Origin: G965279355 sp965279355
GTDB lineage: Bacteria; Pseudomonadota; Alphaproteobacteria; CACIAM-22H2
DNA: 64,000 bases
NCBI GenBank assembly: GCA_965279355.1
Contig: OZ257155.1
Span: 186,001-250,000 of the forward strand
Reading direction: 5' to 3'
Program-made: the position numbers and the translations under genes
Shown here: in pieces, positions 25,368 through 34,578 of the stretch
Numbering within the stretch: the first letter of the stretch is position 1
Layout: each line of letters opens with the position of its first letter
Notes under the pieces: generated by a model
The model's database searches: none
What the model was told of the DNA's origin: nothing
Seen by the model: the letters and a program-made list of their open reading frames with translations, nothing else

Positions 25368-25556
25368 TCCAGCGGAGATGTTAACCATTTAATATCGCAG
25401 TGCTTTTTCGGTGTGGGTAAAAATTCCGTTAACGAATAGGAGCGATAAATTAATGAAATCATAACGTTACCGACATTGGCGTATGCGGGGCAAACGTCGG
25501 GGTTTCTGGGCGAAGTGATTACGTCCGAGAGCGGATGGTTGGGATCAGGAATGCAA
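25368..25556. other. AT-rich gap between flagellin promoter and tRNA genes
   Basis: No gene is seen. The part 25375-25450 is rich in TTAA words (TTAACC, TTTAATA, GTTAACG) and may bind a regulator upstream of the flagellin promoter. No spacing matched the CtrA consensus. Confidence 0.3.
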
Positions 25557-25584
25557 AAAGGCCCGTTCGTATGAACAGGCCTTT
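25557..25584 (-). terminator. terminator downstream of tRNA-Asn
   Basis: AAAGGCC-c-GTTC-gtat-GAAC-a-GGCCTTT forms a hairpin with one internal mismatch. On the minus strand the stem is followed by a further T-run (TTTTTGC). Confidence 0.65.
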
Positions 25585-25590
25585 CGCATT

Positions 25591-25665
25591 TGGCTCCCCG
25601 GGACGGATTCGAACCGCCGACCAACCGGTTAACAGCCGGTTGCTCTACCGCTGAGCTACCGGGGA
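25591..25665 (-). tRNA. tRNA-Asn (anticodon GUU)
   Basis: A 75-base cloverleaf including an encoded CCA. The acceptor stem TCCCCGG pairs with CCGGGGA, the D-arm is TAGCTCAGCGGTAGAGC, and the T-loop is GGTTCGAATCC. The anticodon loop CTGTTAA gives GUU, for Asn. It lies about 75 bases downstream of tRNA-Cys on the same strand. Confidence 0.97.
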
Positions 25666-25739
25666 AGAGATTCGGTCGCGCCTTATAACCACTCTATTAC
25701 AGACATTCCAGCCAACTCCGCGGGCGCGGGGAGAAAAGC

Positions 25740-25814
25740 TGGAGGCCGGGGCCGGAATCGAACCGGCGCATGCGGGATTTGCAGTCCCGCGCATTACCAC
25801 TTTGCTACCCGGCC
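25740..25814 (-). tRNA. tRNA-Cys (anticodon GCA)
   Basis: A 75-base cloverleaf including an encoded CCA. The acceptor stem GGCCGGG pairs with CCCGGCC; the T-loop is GGTTCGATTCC. The anticodon loop CTGCAAA gives GCA, for Cys. It is upstream of tRNA-Asn on the minus strand and may share its transcript. Confidence 0.97.
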
Positions 25815-25967
25815 GCTCGACCGCCGGGAAAGCCGGCAGCACGAAAGGGCAGGAGATATAGAGGCTTGCGTCACCGCAGGTCAACCCGTTGCGGCGGCTT
25901 CCATTGTCAGGCCGCCGTTCATTCCGTATAACCGCCACGTTACCTCACTCGCGCGATCATAGAGCCC

Positions 25968-26624
25968 ATGACCGACTACACCGCCGCCCGCGTCAACATG
26001 GTCGAAAGCCAGATCCGTCCAAACCGGGTCACCGATATTCGGATACTGACGGCCATGATCGAACTGCCGCGCGAGCGCTTCGTTCCGGACCGGCTGCGCG
26101 GCATTGCCTATGTCGATGAGGATATTCCGCTCGGCAATGGCCGTTTTGTGATGGAGCCGATGGTGCTGGCGCGCCTGGTCCAGGCGCTGGATATCGGCCC
26201 AGACGATCGTGTGCTCGAGATCGGCGTTGCGACCGGCTATGACGCGGCCCTTCTGTCCCGTCTTGCGAAAAGCGTCATCGCGCTGGAAAGCGATGCGGGG
26301 CTGGCTCGGCAGGCTGACGCGACGCTCCGCGATCTTGGCTGCGGCAATACGCAGGTGATTACCGGCGCGCTGCACGACGGGTATCGGTCGGGCGGTCCAT
26401 ACAACGCCATCCTCTACGGCGGTGCGACCGGAGACGTGCCTGTTTCAGTGACGGATCAACTCGCCGATGGCGGTCGTCTGGCTGCCATTATTGCGTCTTC
26501 GGGGCGGGGTGGCCACGCGACGATGATCACCCGGGTGGGGAATGCCCTGACGCGACGGGCGATATTCGATGCCGGCACGCCGATGCTGCCGGGCTGTGAG
26601 GCGGTACCCGGTTTTGCATTCTGA
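25968..26624 (+). CDS. protein-L-isoaspartate O-methyltransferase-like protein
   Basis: A 218-residue SAM-dependent methyltransferase of the Pcm family. The SAM-binding glycine motif is VLEIGVATGYDAALLS, followed by the acidic ALES at the second strand. The N-terminal MVESQIRPNRVTD and the PRERFVP block are typical of the alphaproteobacterial group found beside tolC. Such members may have lost repair activity, since the usual GxGxGY is here GVATGY. It lies upstream of tolC on the same strand. Confidence 0.85.
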   Translation: MTDYTAARVNMVESQIRPNRVTDIRILTAMIELPRERFVPDRLRGIAYVDEDIPLGNGRFVMEPMVLARLVQALDIGPDDRVLEIGVATGYDAALLSRLAKSVIALESDAGLARQADATLRDLGCGNTQVITGALHDGYRSGGPYNAILYGGATGDVPVSVTDQLADGGRLAAIIASSGRGGHATMITRVGNALTRRAIFDAGTPMLPGCEAVPGFAF

Positions 26625-26781
26625 TGGGCCGTCCGACGAGGGCCGGCAGGGACCTCCGTCAGCCTTTGCTGCATGGCAAAACCCATTAGAATCTGTTAGA
26701 TGAGTTGACAGGACCGCGCCCTGCGCGGGAACCTGTGAATAAAGTCACGCCGATTCGTAGTCGTTTCGTAAAAGGTACCTT

Positions 26782-28206
26782 GTGCGTAGATTCTCGTTGA
26801 AAGCCGCCTTGCTTGCCGGTAGCGCGCTGGTGTTCGCCGCTTCGTGGACGCCCGCGTCGGCGCAGACGATCGACGATGCGCTGACCGCCGCCTATCGAAC
26901 CAATCCGCAGCTGCTGGCTCAGCGCGCCGCGTTGCGGGCTCTTGACGAAGGCGTGCCGCAGGCGTTGTCGAGCTGGCGGCCGACCGTCACTTTGTCGGGC
27001 TCGCTCGGCAAGGCGCGCGACACGACGCGCACGACAAATACGGTGACGGAAAACACGAGTATCGTCGAACGTTACCGGACACCTGACCTTGCCAGTCTGT
27101 CGCTGACGCAGCCGCTCTATCGCGGCGGCCGGACTTTGGCATCGACCAGCCAGGCTGAAAATCGCGTGCAGCAGGGCCGCGCCAATCTGCATTCGGTCGA
27201 GCAGGCCGTGCTGCTGCAGGCCGCGACCGACTACGCGAATCTTTTGCGCGATCAGGCGACGCTCGAACTCAACACCAATAACGAGCAGCGTCTGGGACGC
27301 GAGCTTGAAGCCACGCGTGACCGTTTCCAGGTTGGTGAAGTGACGCGGACCGACGTCTCGCAGGCCGAAGCGCGGCTGGCGCAGGCGCGTGCCGCTCGCA
27401 CCACTGCCGACGGCAATCTCATTTCGACACGCGCGGCCTACGAGCGCGACATCGGCTCCCTGCCGCCCGCGCGTCTGGCACCAACGCGACTGCCGCAGAA
27501 TTTGCCGCAAAGCGAGGCCGAGGCTCGTAGTGGTGCGGCCAATCACCCGGATTTCATCGCGGCGCGGTTTGCCGAGAAGGCTTCGGCCGATGCCATCGAT
27601 GTCGTGCTTGGCGAAAAGCTTCCGACGGTCAGCCTGACCGGCAGCATCGCCCGAAACACCGAAAACCAGACGCGGGGCGTTCAGCAGGATACCGGTTCCG
27701 TCGCGCTGACCGTCTCCGTTCCGCTCTATCAGGCCGGTGAACCCGACGCACGCGCCCGTGTCGCCAAGCAACAGCATGGCCAGCAGCGTCTCACCGTCGA
27801 CCTGCAACGCAGGTCCACGATCGAGACCGCCGTGCGCGCATGGGACGGCCTGGCGATCGCTCGCGGTCAGATTGAATCCTTTCAGGCACAGATCCGCTCG
27901 GCCGAGGTTGCGTTGGAAGGCGTGCAGCAGGAAGCGCGCGTCGGTCTTCGCACCGTGCTCGATGTGCTGAACGCTGAGCAGGAACTGTTTCAGGCGCGGG
28001 TAAGCCTTGTCACGTCGCAACGTGACGAGGCGGTTTTTGCCTATACGCTTCTGGCCGCAACCGGACGCCTCACGGCGGGTGATCTCGGGTTGCCGGTCGA
28101 TATCTACGATCCGACCCGTTATTACAACGAGACACGTGGCCGCTGGTTCGGGACTGGAATCAGTTCCGAAGATCAGCCGCGGCCCGGGTCTGCAGCCAAC
28201 CAGTAA
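26782..28206 (+). CDS. tolC: TolC-family outer membrane efflux protein
   Basis: A 474-residue outer membrane channel with a signal peptide (AALLAGSALVFAASWTPASAQT). The two internal repeats begin with SLTQPLYRGGRT and SVPLYQAGEPDARARVAKQQ, the latter a hallmark of TolC. It forms the trimeric exit duct for type I secretion and tripartite efflux. The start is a GTG with AAAGG upstream. No inner-membrane partner is encoded nearby. It is followed after 26 bases by popZ. Confidence 0.9.
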   Translation: MRRFSLKAALLAGSALVFAASWTPASAQTIDDALTAAYRTNPQLLAQRAALRALDEGVPQALSSWRPTVTLSGSLGKARDTTRTTNTVTENTSIVERYRTPDLASLSLTQPLYRGGRTLASTSQAENRVQQGRANLHSVEQAVLLQAATDYANLLRDQATLELNTNNEQRLGRELEATRDRFQVGEVTRTDVSQAEARLAQARAARTTADGNLISTRAAYERDIGSLPPARLAPTRLPQNLPQSEAEARSGAANHPDFIAARFAEKASADAIDVVLGEKLPTVSLTGSIARNTENQTRGVQQDTGSVALTVSVPLYQAGEPDARARVAKQQHGQQRLTVDLQRRSTIETAVRAWDGLAIARGQIESFQAQIRSAEVALEGVQQEARVGLRTVLDVLNAEQELFQARVSLVTSQRDEAVFAYTLLAATGRLTAGDLGLPVDIYDPTRYYNETRGRWFGTGISSEDQPRPGSAANQ

Positions 28207-28232
28207 TCCAAAAAAGAAAACCGGTTCCATTC

Positions 28233-28826
28233 ATGGCCGATCCGAAAGCCGCCGCTGGCGAACCATCGATGGAGGAAATCCTCGCCTCCATCCGTCGGAT
28301 CATTTCCGAAGATGGTGGCGAAGCGGGGAAGGCACCGCCGGCTCCGGCCGCTGAGCCGCCCAAGGCCGCGCCGCCGCCGCCGCCGCCACCTCCTCCTGCG
28401 GCAGCGGCCCCGCCGCCACCTCCGCCGCCGCCGCCACCTCAAGCAGCGCCGCCTCCGCCACCTCCGCCGCCGCCACCCCCGGAGCCCGAGCCTGAGCCGG
28501 AGCCGGAACCAATTCCGATGCCGGAGCCGGAACCCGAACCCGAGCCGGTTCTGGAGCTTACCGATGTCGTTCCCGATGAGCCGCCGCCGCAGCCGATGCG
28601 CGCTTTCGCGGATCTCGATGCGCTGGTTTCAGAATCGACGGCAGCCGCTTCGGCGCAGGCCATCCACAGCCTTACGCGTGTTCATACCGGCGGTCGCACG
28701 CTGGAGGACATCGTCAAGGAATGTCTGCGGCCGTTGCTCAAGGAGTGGCTCGACCGTAATCTCACGGCGCTGGTCGAGCGGGCCGTACAGAAAGAAATCC
28801 GGCGCATCACCGGCCAGATCGATTAG
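28233..28826 (+). CDS. popZ: polar organizing protein PopZ (DUF2497) with long proline runs
   Basis: A 197-residue PopZ. The N-terminal partner-binding helix is EPSMEEILASIRRIISED (about residues 10-27) and the C-terminal oligomerisation helices end LVERAVQKEIRRITGQID. Between them is a proline/acidic linker of about 90 residues, with uninterrupted runs of 9, 10 and 11 Pro and then repeated Glu-Pro pairs. PopZ makes the polar matrix that holds the chromosome origin through ParB. The linker in known PopZ is also Pro and acid rich, but such long pure Pro runs are unusual. It precedes valS by 15 bases. Confidence 0.9.
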   Translation: MADPKAAAGEPSMEEILASIRRIISEDGGEAGKAPPAPAAEPPKAAPPPPPPPPPAAAAPPPPPPPPPPQAAPPPPPPPPPPPEPEPEPEPEPIPMPEPEPEPEPVLELTDVVPDEPPPQPMRAFADLDALVSESTAAASAQAIHSLTRVHTGGRTLEDIVKECLRPLLKEWLDRNLTALVERAVQKEIRRITGQID

Positions 28827-28841
28827 CAGATCGGTTCGTCG

Positions 28842-31568
28842 ATGAGCGAAGCGCGCCCCACCAGCGCCACCCCCGCGCGTCCCGCGGAGGATGGCAGCCA
28901 GGAAAAAACCTATCGCCCTGCCGAAATCGAGGCGCGCTTTGCGGCGCGCTGGGAACAGGAGGGCGCGTTCCGCTGCGGCCAGACCAAAGGCCAGCCGTAC
29001 TCCATCGTCATCCCGCCGCCCAATGTCACCGGCAGCCTGCACATGGGCCACGCGCTCAACAACACGCTGCAGGATATCCTTGTCCGTTATCACCGCATGC
29101 GCGGTTACGACGTGCTGTGGCAGCCGGGCACGGATCACGCCGGCATCGCCACGCAAATGGTGGTCGAGCGTCAGCTTGCCGCCGAGGGCATCGGGCTTGC
29201 GCGCGGTTCCGCGCAGGGGGGGCAGAACAAGCAGCTTCTCTCGCGCGACGACTTCACGGCACGTGTGTGGAAGTGGAAAGAGGAAAGCGGCGGCACGATC
29301 GGCCGCCAGCTGCGCCGTCTCGGCGCTTCGGTGGACTGGAGCCGCGAGCGCTTCACCATGGATGAAGGCCTCTCGAAGGCCGTCCTCAAGGTGTTCGTCG
29401 ATCTCTATCGCGAAGGTCTGATCTACAAGGACAAGCGGCTGGTCAACTGGGACCCCAAGTTCCACACCGCGATCTCCGATCTCGAGGTCGAGCCGCGCGA
29501 GGTGAAGGGCAGCCTCTGGTACATCAACTATCCAATCGACGGCATGCCGGGTGAGTTCATCACTGTCGCTACGACGCGTCCGGAAACGATGCTGGGCGAC
29601 ACGGCGATTGCCGTTCATCCCGAAAACGAGAAGTGGAAGCACCTGATCGGCAGATCGGCGGTGCTGCCACTGATCGGCCGCCGGATTCCGATTGTCGGCG
29701 ACGAGTACAGCGATCCTGAAAAAGGCAGCGGCGCGGTGAAGATCACGCCGGGCCACGACTTCAACGACTTCGAAGTCGGCCGCCGCCATAACGTGGAAGC
29801 GATCAACATCTTCACCGTCGATGCGCGGCTGAACGATTCGGTGCCGGAAGCCTATCGCGGCATGGACCGGTTCGAGGCGCGCAAGAAAATCGTCGCTGAA
29901 CTGGAAGAGCAGGGGCTGCTCGCCAAGACCGAGCCGCATGTCCATGTGGTCCCGCACGGCGATCGGTCCGGCGTGCCGATCGAGCCGTATCTGACCGAGC
30001 AATGGTACGTGAACGCGCAGAAGCTGGCGGAGCCGGCGATTGCCGCGGTCGAGCAGGGCAAGACGGTCTTCGTGCCGGACCAGTGGCAGAAAACCTATTT
30101 CCACTGGATGCGCAACATCGAACCCTGGTGCATCTCGCGCCAGCTCTGGTGGGGGCATCAGATTCCCGCGTGGTACGGACCGGACAACAAAGTGTTCGTG
30201 GCGCATGACGAAGCCGCGGCGAAGAAGGAGGCGCACGAGCATTACGGCAAGGACGTGGCGCTGACCCGCGATCCGGATGTGCTCGATACGTGGTTCTCCT
30301 CGGCGCTGTGGCCGTTCTCCACAATGGGCTGGCCGGACAAGACCCCGGAACTTGATCGGTATTATCCGACCAGCGTTCTGGTGACCGGGTTCGACATCAT
30401 CTTCTTCTGGGTCGCCCGAATGATGATGATGGGGCTGCATTTCATGAAGGATGTGCCGTTCCACACGGTCTACATCCACGCCCTGGTCCGCGATGCCAAG
30501 GGCCAGAAAATGTCGAAGTCCAAGGGGAATGTGATGGACCCCCTGGAACTGATCGACAAGTTCGGTGCCGATGCGCTGCGCTTCACCTTGTCGGCGCTCG
30601 CCGTGCCTGGCCGGGACATCAAGCTCGCGGAGAGCCGGGTCGAGGGCTATCGCAACTTCGCGACCAAACTGTGGAATGCGGTGCGTTACGCGCAGATGAA
30701 CAATTGCGTGGTTCCCGCTGGCTTCGATCCGTCGACCGCCAAGGTTGCCGTGAACCGCTGGATGCTAGGCGAGCTGCGCCGCACCTCGACGGCCTTCGAT
30801 GAAGCGCTCGCAGCGTATCGTTTCAACGATGCGGCCGGCGTTCTCTACAAATTCGTCTGGAACAATTTCTGCGACTGGTATCTGGAATTCACCAAGCCGG
30901 TTCTGCAGGGCGATGATGAAACGGCCAAGGCCGAAACCCGCGCAGTTACGGCGTGGACGCTGCGCGAAGTGCTGAAGCTCCTGCATCCGCTCATGCCGTT
31001 CATTACCGAAGAGCTGTGGTCCCGGCAGGGTGGGGACGGCCTGCTGATGCAGGCGCCGTGGCCTGATTTCGCGCGCCTGCCCGATGACGGGGCCGCCGAT
31101 GCCGAAATGAGCTGGGTGATTGAGGTCATTTCGCAGATCCGTACCCTGCGGGCCGAGATGAATGTACCGGCGGCCGCGCGACTTGCACTTACGTTCAAGG
31201 ATGCCGGTCCGGTCGCGACGGATCGCATGAACCGCCACGGCGGTGTCATCCGCATGATGGCGCGGCTGGAGAGTATTGCGGCCAGCGATGCCGTACCGCA
31301 GGGCGCCGTCCAGCTTGCCGTGCCTGAGGCGACCCTGATCCTTCCACTGGCCGGCGTGATCGACGCCGCGGCGGAGAGCAAGCGGCTCCAGAAGGAAATC
31401 GCTAAACTCGAAGGCGATATTTCCGGCATCGACCGCCGTCTGGGCAACGCGGACTTCATCGCCAAGGCGGATCCCGACGTGATCGAAGAGAACCGGGAGC
31501 GCCGTGCCGACGCCGAGGCCGCCCGCGCGCGACTGACGACGGCCCTTGAACGTGTGAAGGCGCTTTGA
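28842..31568 (+). CDS. valS: valyl-tRNA synthetase
   Basis: A 908-residue class I synthetase charging tRNA-Val. The HIGH box is in PPPNVTGSLHMGHAL, the KMSKS box is GQKMSKSKGN, and the editing domain lies between them (TVATTRPETMLGDTA). A C-terminal coiled-coil arm (AAESKRLQKEIAKLEGDI) is present. It follows popZ closely and is followed within 1 base by a deaminase gene, so the four genes popZ to guaD-like may be one unit. Confidence 0.97.
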   Translation: MSEARPTSATPARPAEDGSQEKTYRPAEIEARFAARWEQEGAFRCGQTKGQPYSIVIPPPNVTGSLHMGHALNNTLQDILVRYHRMRGYDVLWQPGTDHAGIATQMVVERQLAAEGIGLARGSAQGGQNKQLLSRDDFTARVWKWKEESGGTIGRQLRRLGASVDWSRERFTMDEGLSKAVLKVFVDLYREGLIYKDKRLVNWDPKFHTAISDLEVEPREVKGSLWYINYPIDGMPGEFITVATTRPETMLGDTAIAVHPENEKWKHLIGRSAVLPLIGRRIPIVGDEYSDPEKGSGAVKITPGHDFNDFEVGRRHNVEAINIFTVDARLNDSVPEAYRGMDRFEARKKIVAELEEQGLLAKTEPHVHVVPHGDRSGVPIEPYLTEQWYVNAQKLAEPAIAAVEQGKTVFVPDQWQKTYFHWMRNIEPWCISRQLWWGHQIPAWYGPDNKVFVAHDEAAAKKEAHEHYGKDVALTRDPDVLDTWFSSALWPFSTMGWPDKTPELDRYYPTSVLVTGFDIIFFWVARMMMMGLHFMKDVPFHTVYIHALVRDAKGQKMSKSKGNVMDPLELIDKFGADALRFTLSALAVPGRDIKLAESRVEGYRNFATKLWNAVRYAQMNNCVVPAGFDPSTAKVAVNRWMLGELRRTSTAFDEALAAYRFNDAAGVLYKFVWNNFCDWYLEFTKPVLQGDDETAKAETRAVTAWTLREVLKLLHPLMPFITEELWSRQGGDGLLMQAPWPDFARLPDDGAADAEMSWVIEVISQIRTLRAEMNVPAAARLALTFKDAGPVATDRMNRHGGVIRMMARLESIAASDAVPQGAVQLAVPEATLILPLAGVIDAAAESKRLQKEIAKLEGDISGIDRRLGNADFIAKADPDVIEENRERRADAEAARARLTTALERVKAL

Positions 31569-31569
31569 G

Positions 31570-31992
31570 ATGTCGGACGATCTGAGCGCCGCCGATCGCG
31601 AACTGATCGCGGCGGCGCGTCAGGTCATCACGGATCGCTACAAGGAAAACCGCCATCACATCGGTGCCGCGGTCCGCACGAAATCCGGCAGGATCTACAC
31701 GGGCATCCATCTCGACACCTATGTTGGCCGTGCATCCGTCTGTGCCGAAGCGATTGCGGTCGGCCAGGCCATGACGGCGGGCGATACGGAGATCGAGACC
31801 ATCGTTTCGGTTCGCCATCCGCGCCCGCGCGAAACGTACCGGGAAATCCAGATCGTTTCGCCCTGCGGTATCTGCCGCGAGATGCTGGCCGATTTTGCAC
31901 CCAACTGCATGGTGCTCATTCCGGATAACGGAAGCGCCGCGCGCATGCTCATCCGCGAGCTGATCCCCAACAAATATGTCAGGAAGACATGA
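31570..31992 (+). CDS. cytidine deaminase-family protein
   Basis: A 140-residue CDA-fold zinc deaminase. The catalytic Glu and first zinc Cys are in ASVCAEAIAV, the other two Cys in SPCGICREML. The N-terminal HIGAAVRTKSGRIYTGIHLD matches the cytidine/blasticidin deaminase group. It most likely converts cytidine or a related nucleoside to the uridine form. It starts one base after the valS stop and its TGA overlaps the start of the next deaminase. Confidence 0.85.
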   Translation: MSDDLSAADRELIAAARQVITDRYKENRHHIGAAVRTKSGRIYTGIHLDTYVGRASVCAEAIAVGQAMTAGDTEIETIVSVRHPRPRETYREIQIVSPCGICREMLADFAPNCMVLIPDNGSAARMLIRELIPNKYVRKT

Positions 31993-32465
31993 CGATGGAT
32001 CGCGCCGTCTTCATGCGCCGGGCCATCGAGCTCAGCCGGATCAAGATGCAGGCCAATGAGGGAGGCCCATTCGGCGCCGTCGTGGTGAAGGGCGGCAAGG
32101 TCGTCGGCGAGGGATGGAATCAGGTCCTGGGAACCAACGATCCGACGGCACATGCGGAAGTTGTTGCCATTCGCAATGCGACCAAGGCGCTCGGAAGCTT
32201 CGATCTGTCGGGGGCGGAGATCTACACGAGTTGCGAGCCGTGCCCGATGTGCCTTGCCGCGATCCTCTGGGCGCGGATCGGCAAGATGTTTTATGGAAAT
32301 ACACGGATCGAGGCGGCAAAGATCGGCTTCGATGACGAGTATTTCTACGTCGAGGTCGCCAAGCCGCTGCATGGCCGCGAACTCCCCGCAGAACGATTGC
32401 TGGAAAAAGAAGCCGAAGCGGTTTTCGGCGAGTGGGACATCAAGCCCGATAAGGTGCCGTATTAA
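31989..32465 (+). CDS. guanine deaminase-like nucleobase deaminase
   Basis: A 158-residue CDA-fold deaminase of the GuaD type. Zinc ligands and the catalytic Glu are in TAHAEVVAIR and SCEPCPMCLAAILWA. The C-terminal FGEWDIKPDKVPY resembles the swapped tail of Bacillus GuaD. It likely turns guanine into xanthine; a tRNA adenosine deaminase is less likely because of the GuaD-like tail. Its ATG overlaps the stop of the previous deaminase as ATGA, so the two are co-translated. Confidence 0.8.
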   Translation: MTMDRAVFMRRAIELSRIKMQANEGGPFGAVVVKGGKVVGEGWNQVLGTNDPTAHAEVVAIRNATKALGSFDLSGAEIYTSCEPCPMCLAAILWARIGKMFYGNTRIEAAKIGFDDEYFYVEVAKPLHGRELPAERLLEKEAEAVFGEWDIKPDKVPY

Positions 32466-32556
32466 CAGGCGCTTGGGTGCCTGTCATACCTTTGGTGGAT
32501 AGCGGCGCAGTGCCATGTGGGCCAACGTGGGGGCTCAATCCCCTTTAGGGCTCGCG

Positions 32557-33684
32557 ATGACCGACCGTCCAGACATCACCAGCGCCGATATCGAGCTTCT
32601 GGCTCGCGATGCCTCTCCGGGATCGCGCGCGGAGATGGCCGCGAAACTGGCGCGATCGTTCGCGACACCCGACGCATTTACGCCGGCACAGCGTGAACTC
32701 TCAGCAGGCATCTTCCGGCTGATGGTCCGCGACGCGGAACTGATGGTACGCAAGGCGCTGGCGGAAAATCTGAAGGGGAATCCCGCTCTCCCGCACGATA
32801 TTGCTCTGGCTCTGGCGAAGGATGTGGACGAGGTCGCGGCACCGATCCTTGAGCTTTCGTCGGTTTTGACGGAAGACGATCTTGAGACGATCATCCGCTC
32901 CGGCGCCGCCTCGAAGCAGGTCTCGATCGCCCAGCGTGACGGCCTGACCGAGAATCTCAGCCGCGTCATTGCCGAAGAGGCCGACCCGACAGCCGTTCGC
33001 GTGCTGTTCAGAAACGAAAAAGCGGCGATTCCGGACGATGCTTACGGCACCGCTCTGGCACGATTCGAGGCCGACGAAGCCATCCATGGCGCAATGGTCA
33101 GCCGGAGCCGCCTGCCGGTGTCCATTGCCGAGCGTCTGGTCACGCTGGTCAGCGCTTCACTGCGCGAGCAACTGATGGAACGCCACGAACTGTCGGCCGA
33201 TCTCGCAAGCGATCTTCTGATGCAGGCGCGGGAACGCGCGACGGTGGAACTGTCCCTGGCGGCAGACCGCGAAGGCGTGAGCGGGCTGGTGCGTCGCCTC
33301 CACAAGCATAACCGCCTGACGCAGACGCTGATCATGCGTGCGATCTGTGCCGGCGATTTCGACTTTTTCGAGTGCGCGATGGCGGAGCGCGCGGGTCTTC
33401 CCGTGCTCAATGTCTATCGTCTGATCCACGAAACCAAGGACGGGCTGGCGCGTCTGGTCCGCGACTGCGGATTCTCGGCGGACTTCTTCGAAGTCGCGCG
33501 CGTTGCCTACAAGGTTTCGGGCGAACTGGTGCTGGATGGTCTTCCCGGCGACCGGCAGCGGCTTGCCGAGCGCATGATCGAACGCATCCTGACGCATTTC
33601 GGCGATCGTTTTGAGAAGAACAGCGTCGACTATCTGATTGGCCGGCTGGCGCATAACTCTTCCAACGCCGCGGTTCCGCTCTAG
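32557..33684 (+). CDS. DUF2336 protein
   Basis: A 375-residue alpha-helical protein of the DUF2336 family, found mainly in Alphaproteobacteria. It is built from HEAT-like helices with repeated motifs such as RDAELMVRKALAENLKGNPALP and VSRSRLPVSIAERLVTLVS. It has no signal peptide, membrane segment or catalytic motif. The ATG at 32557 has AGGG at good spacing and is preferred over a start 42 bases upstream. Its role is unknown, perhaps as a scaffold. Confidence 0.8.
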   Translation: MTDRPDITSADIELLARDASPGSRAEMAAKLARSFATPDAFTPAQRELSAGIFRLMVRDAELMVRKALAENLKGNPALPHDIALALAKDVDEVAAPILELSSVLTEDDLETIIRSGAASKQVSIAQRDGLTENLSRVIAEEADPTAVRVLFRNEKAAIPDDAYGTALARFEADEAIHGAMVSRSRLPVSIAERLVTLVSASLREQLMERHELSADLASDLLMQARERATVELSLAADREGVSGLVRRLHKHNRLTQTLIMRAICAGDFDFFECAMAERAGLPVLNVYRLIHETKDGLARLVRDCGFSADFFEVARVAYKVSGELVLDGLPGDRQRLAERMIERILTHFGDRFEKNSVDYLIGRLAHNSSNAAVPL

Positions 33685-33732
33685 AATGCTCCCCTGAACG
33701 CCTCGATAGGGCGTTCCACAACAGGGGGAAGC

Positions 33733-34578
33733 ATGGATCTGCGCACAAAGGCCGAAACGCTTCGGCGACTTCATCAGGGTCCGGACGTTCTGGTTTTGCC
33801 GAATGCCTGGGACGTGCCCAGTGCTCGCATCGTCGAAGCCGCCGGCTTTCCCGCTATCGCCACGACCAGCGCCGGTGTTGCCTGGACGCTCGGCTATCCC
33901 GACGGCGAGGCGATCAGCCGTGACGAGATGCTTGAGGTCTGCGGCCGGATCGCGCGGCGCGTCAGCGTGCCGGTGACCGCCGATCTTGAAGCCGGATACG
34001 GCCCGATCGCCGAAGATACGGCGGAGACGATCCGGCGCGCGCTTGCTGCCGGTATCGTCGGCGGTAATATCGAAGACGGCACGCATCGGCGCGAGCAGCC
34101 GCTCTTCCCCCTTGAACTGTCCGTTGCCCGTATCCGTGCGGCCCGCTCGGCCGGCAATGAGAAGGGTGTGCCGTTCGTGATCAATGCGCGGACCGATGCT
34201 TACCTGGCGGCGCGGATTTTCGGCAAAAAGCCGGATAGCGGCGATTTTGACGAAACCGTGCGGCGCGGACGTGCCTATCGCGAAGCCGGTGCGGATTGCA
34301 TTTTTATCCCTGGCCTTGCCGATCCCGACGTGATCGGCCGCCTGATCGCAGCGATCGGAGGGCCGGTCAATATCCTCGCCGGGCCGACACATCCGTCAGT
34401 GCCCGAACTCAAGAAGCTCGGCGTTGCCCGGGTGAGCATCGGCGGCATGCTGACCGCCGCTACGTTCGGCCTCGTTCGTCGCGCCGCGGAGGAACTTCGC
34501 GGATCCGGGACCTATGGTTTCTCGGACGGCATGATCATGCATGCCGATATGAACAAGCTGCTGGCTACCACGGGCTGA
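33733..34578 (+). CDS. isocitrate lyase/PEP mutase-family protein
   Basis: A 281-residue TIM-barrel protein of the PEP mutase/isocitrate lyase superfamily. It has the metal-binding VTADLEAGYGP and the GGNIEDGT loop, and FVINARTDAYL. The KKCGH-type catalytic loop of true isocitrate lyase is absent, so it is a short PEP mutase-like or oxaloacetate/carboxyphosphonate-type member. The substrate is not known. Its last codons overlap the convergent TauE-type gene by 14 bases. Confidence 0.85.
   Translation: MDLRTKAETLRRLHQGPDVLVLPNAWDVPSARIVEAAGFPAIATTSAGVAWTLGYPDGEAISRDEMLEVCGRIARRVSVPVTADLEAGYGPIAEDTAETIRRALAAGIVGGNIEDGTHRREQPLFPLELSVARIRAARSAGNEKGVPFVINARTDAYLAARIFGKKPDSGDFDETVRRGRAYREAGADCIFIPGLADPDVIGRLIAAIGGPVNILAGPTHPSVPELKKLGVARVSIGGMLTAATFGLVRRAAEELRGSGTYGFSDGMIMHADMNKLLATTG

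Noticed and set aside
25375..25450. TTAA-rich words upstream of the flagellin promoter, considered as CtrA sites
   Set aside because: The distances between TTAA words do not match the CtrA consensus.
26700..26760. TTGACA at about 26708 as a tolC promoter
   Set aside because: No acceptable -10 lies 16-18 bases downstream, so it is not reported as a promoter.
28629..30479. 616-codon minus-strand frame over popZ and valS
   Set aside because: It is antisense to valS, whose motifs are complete.
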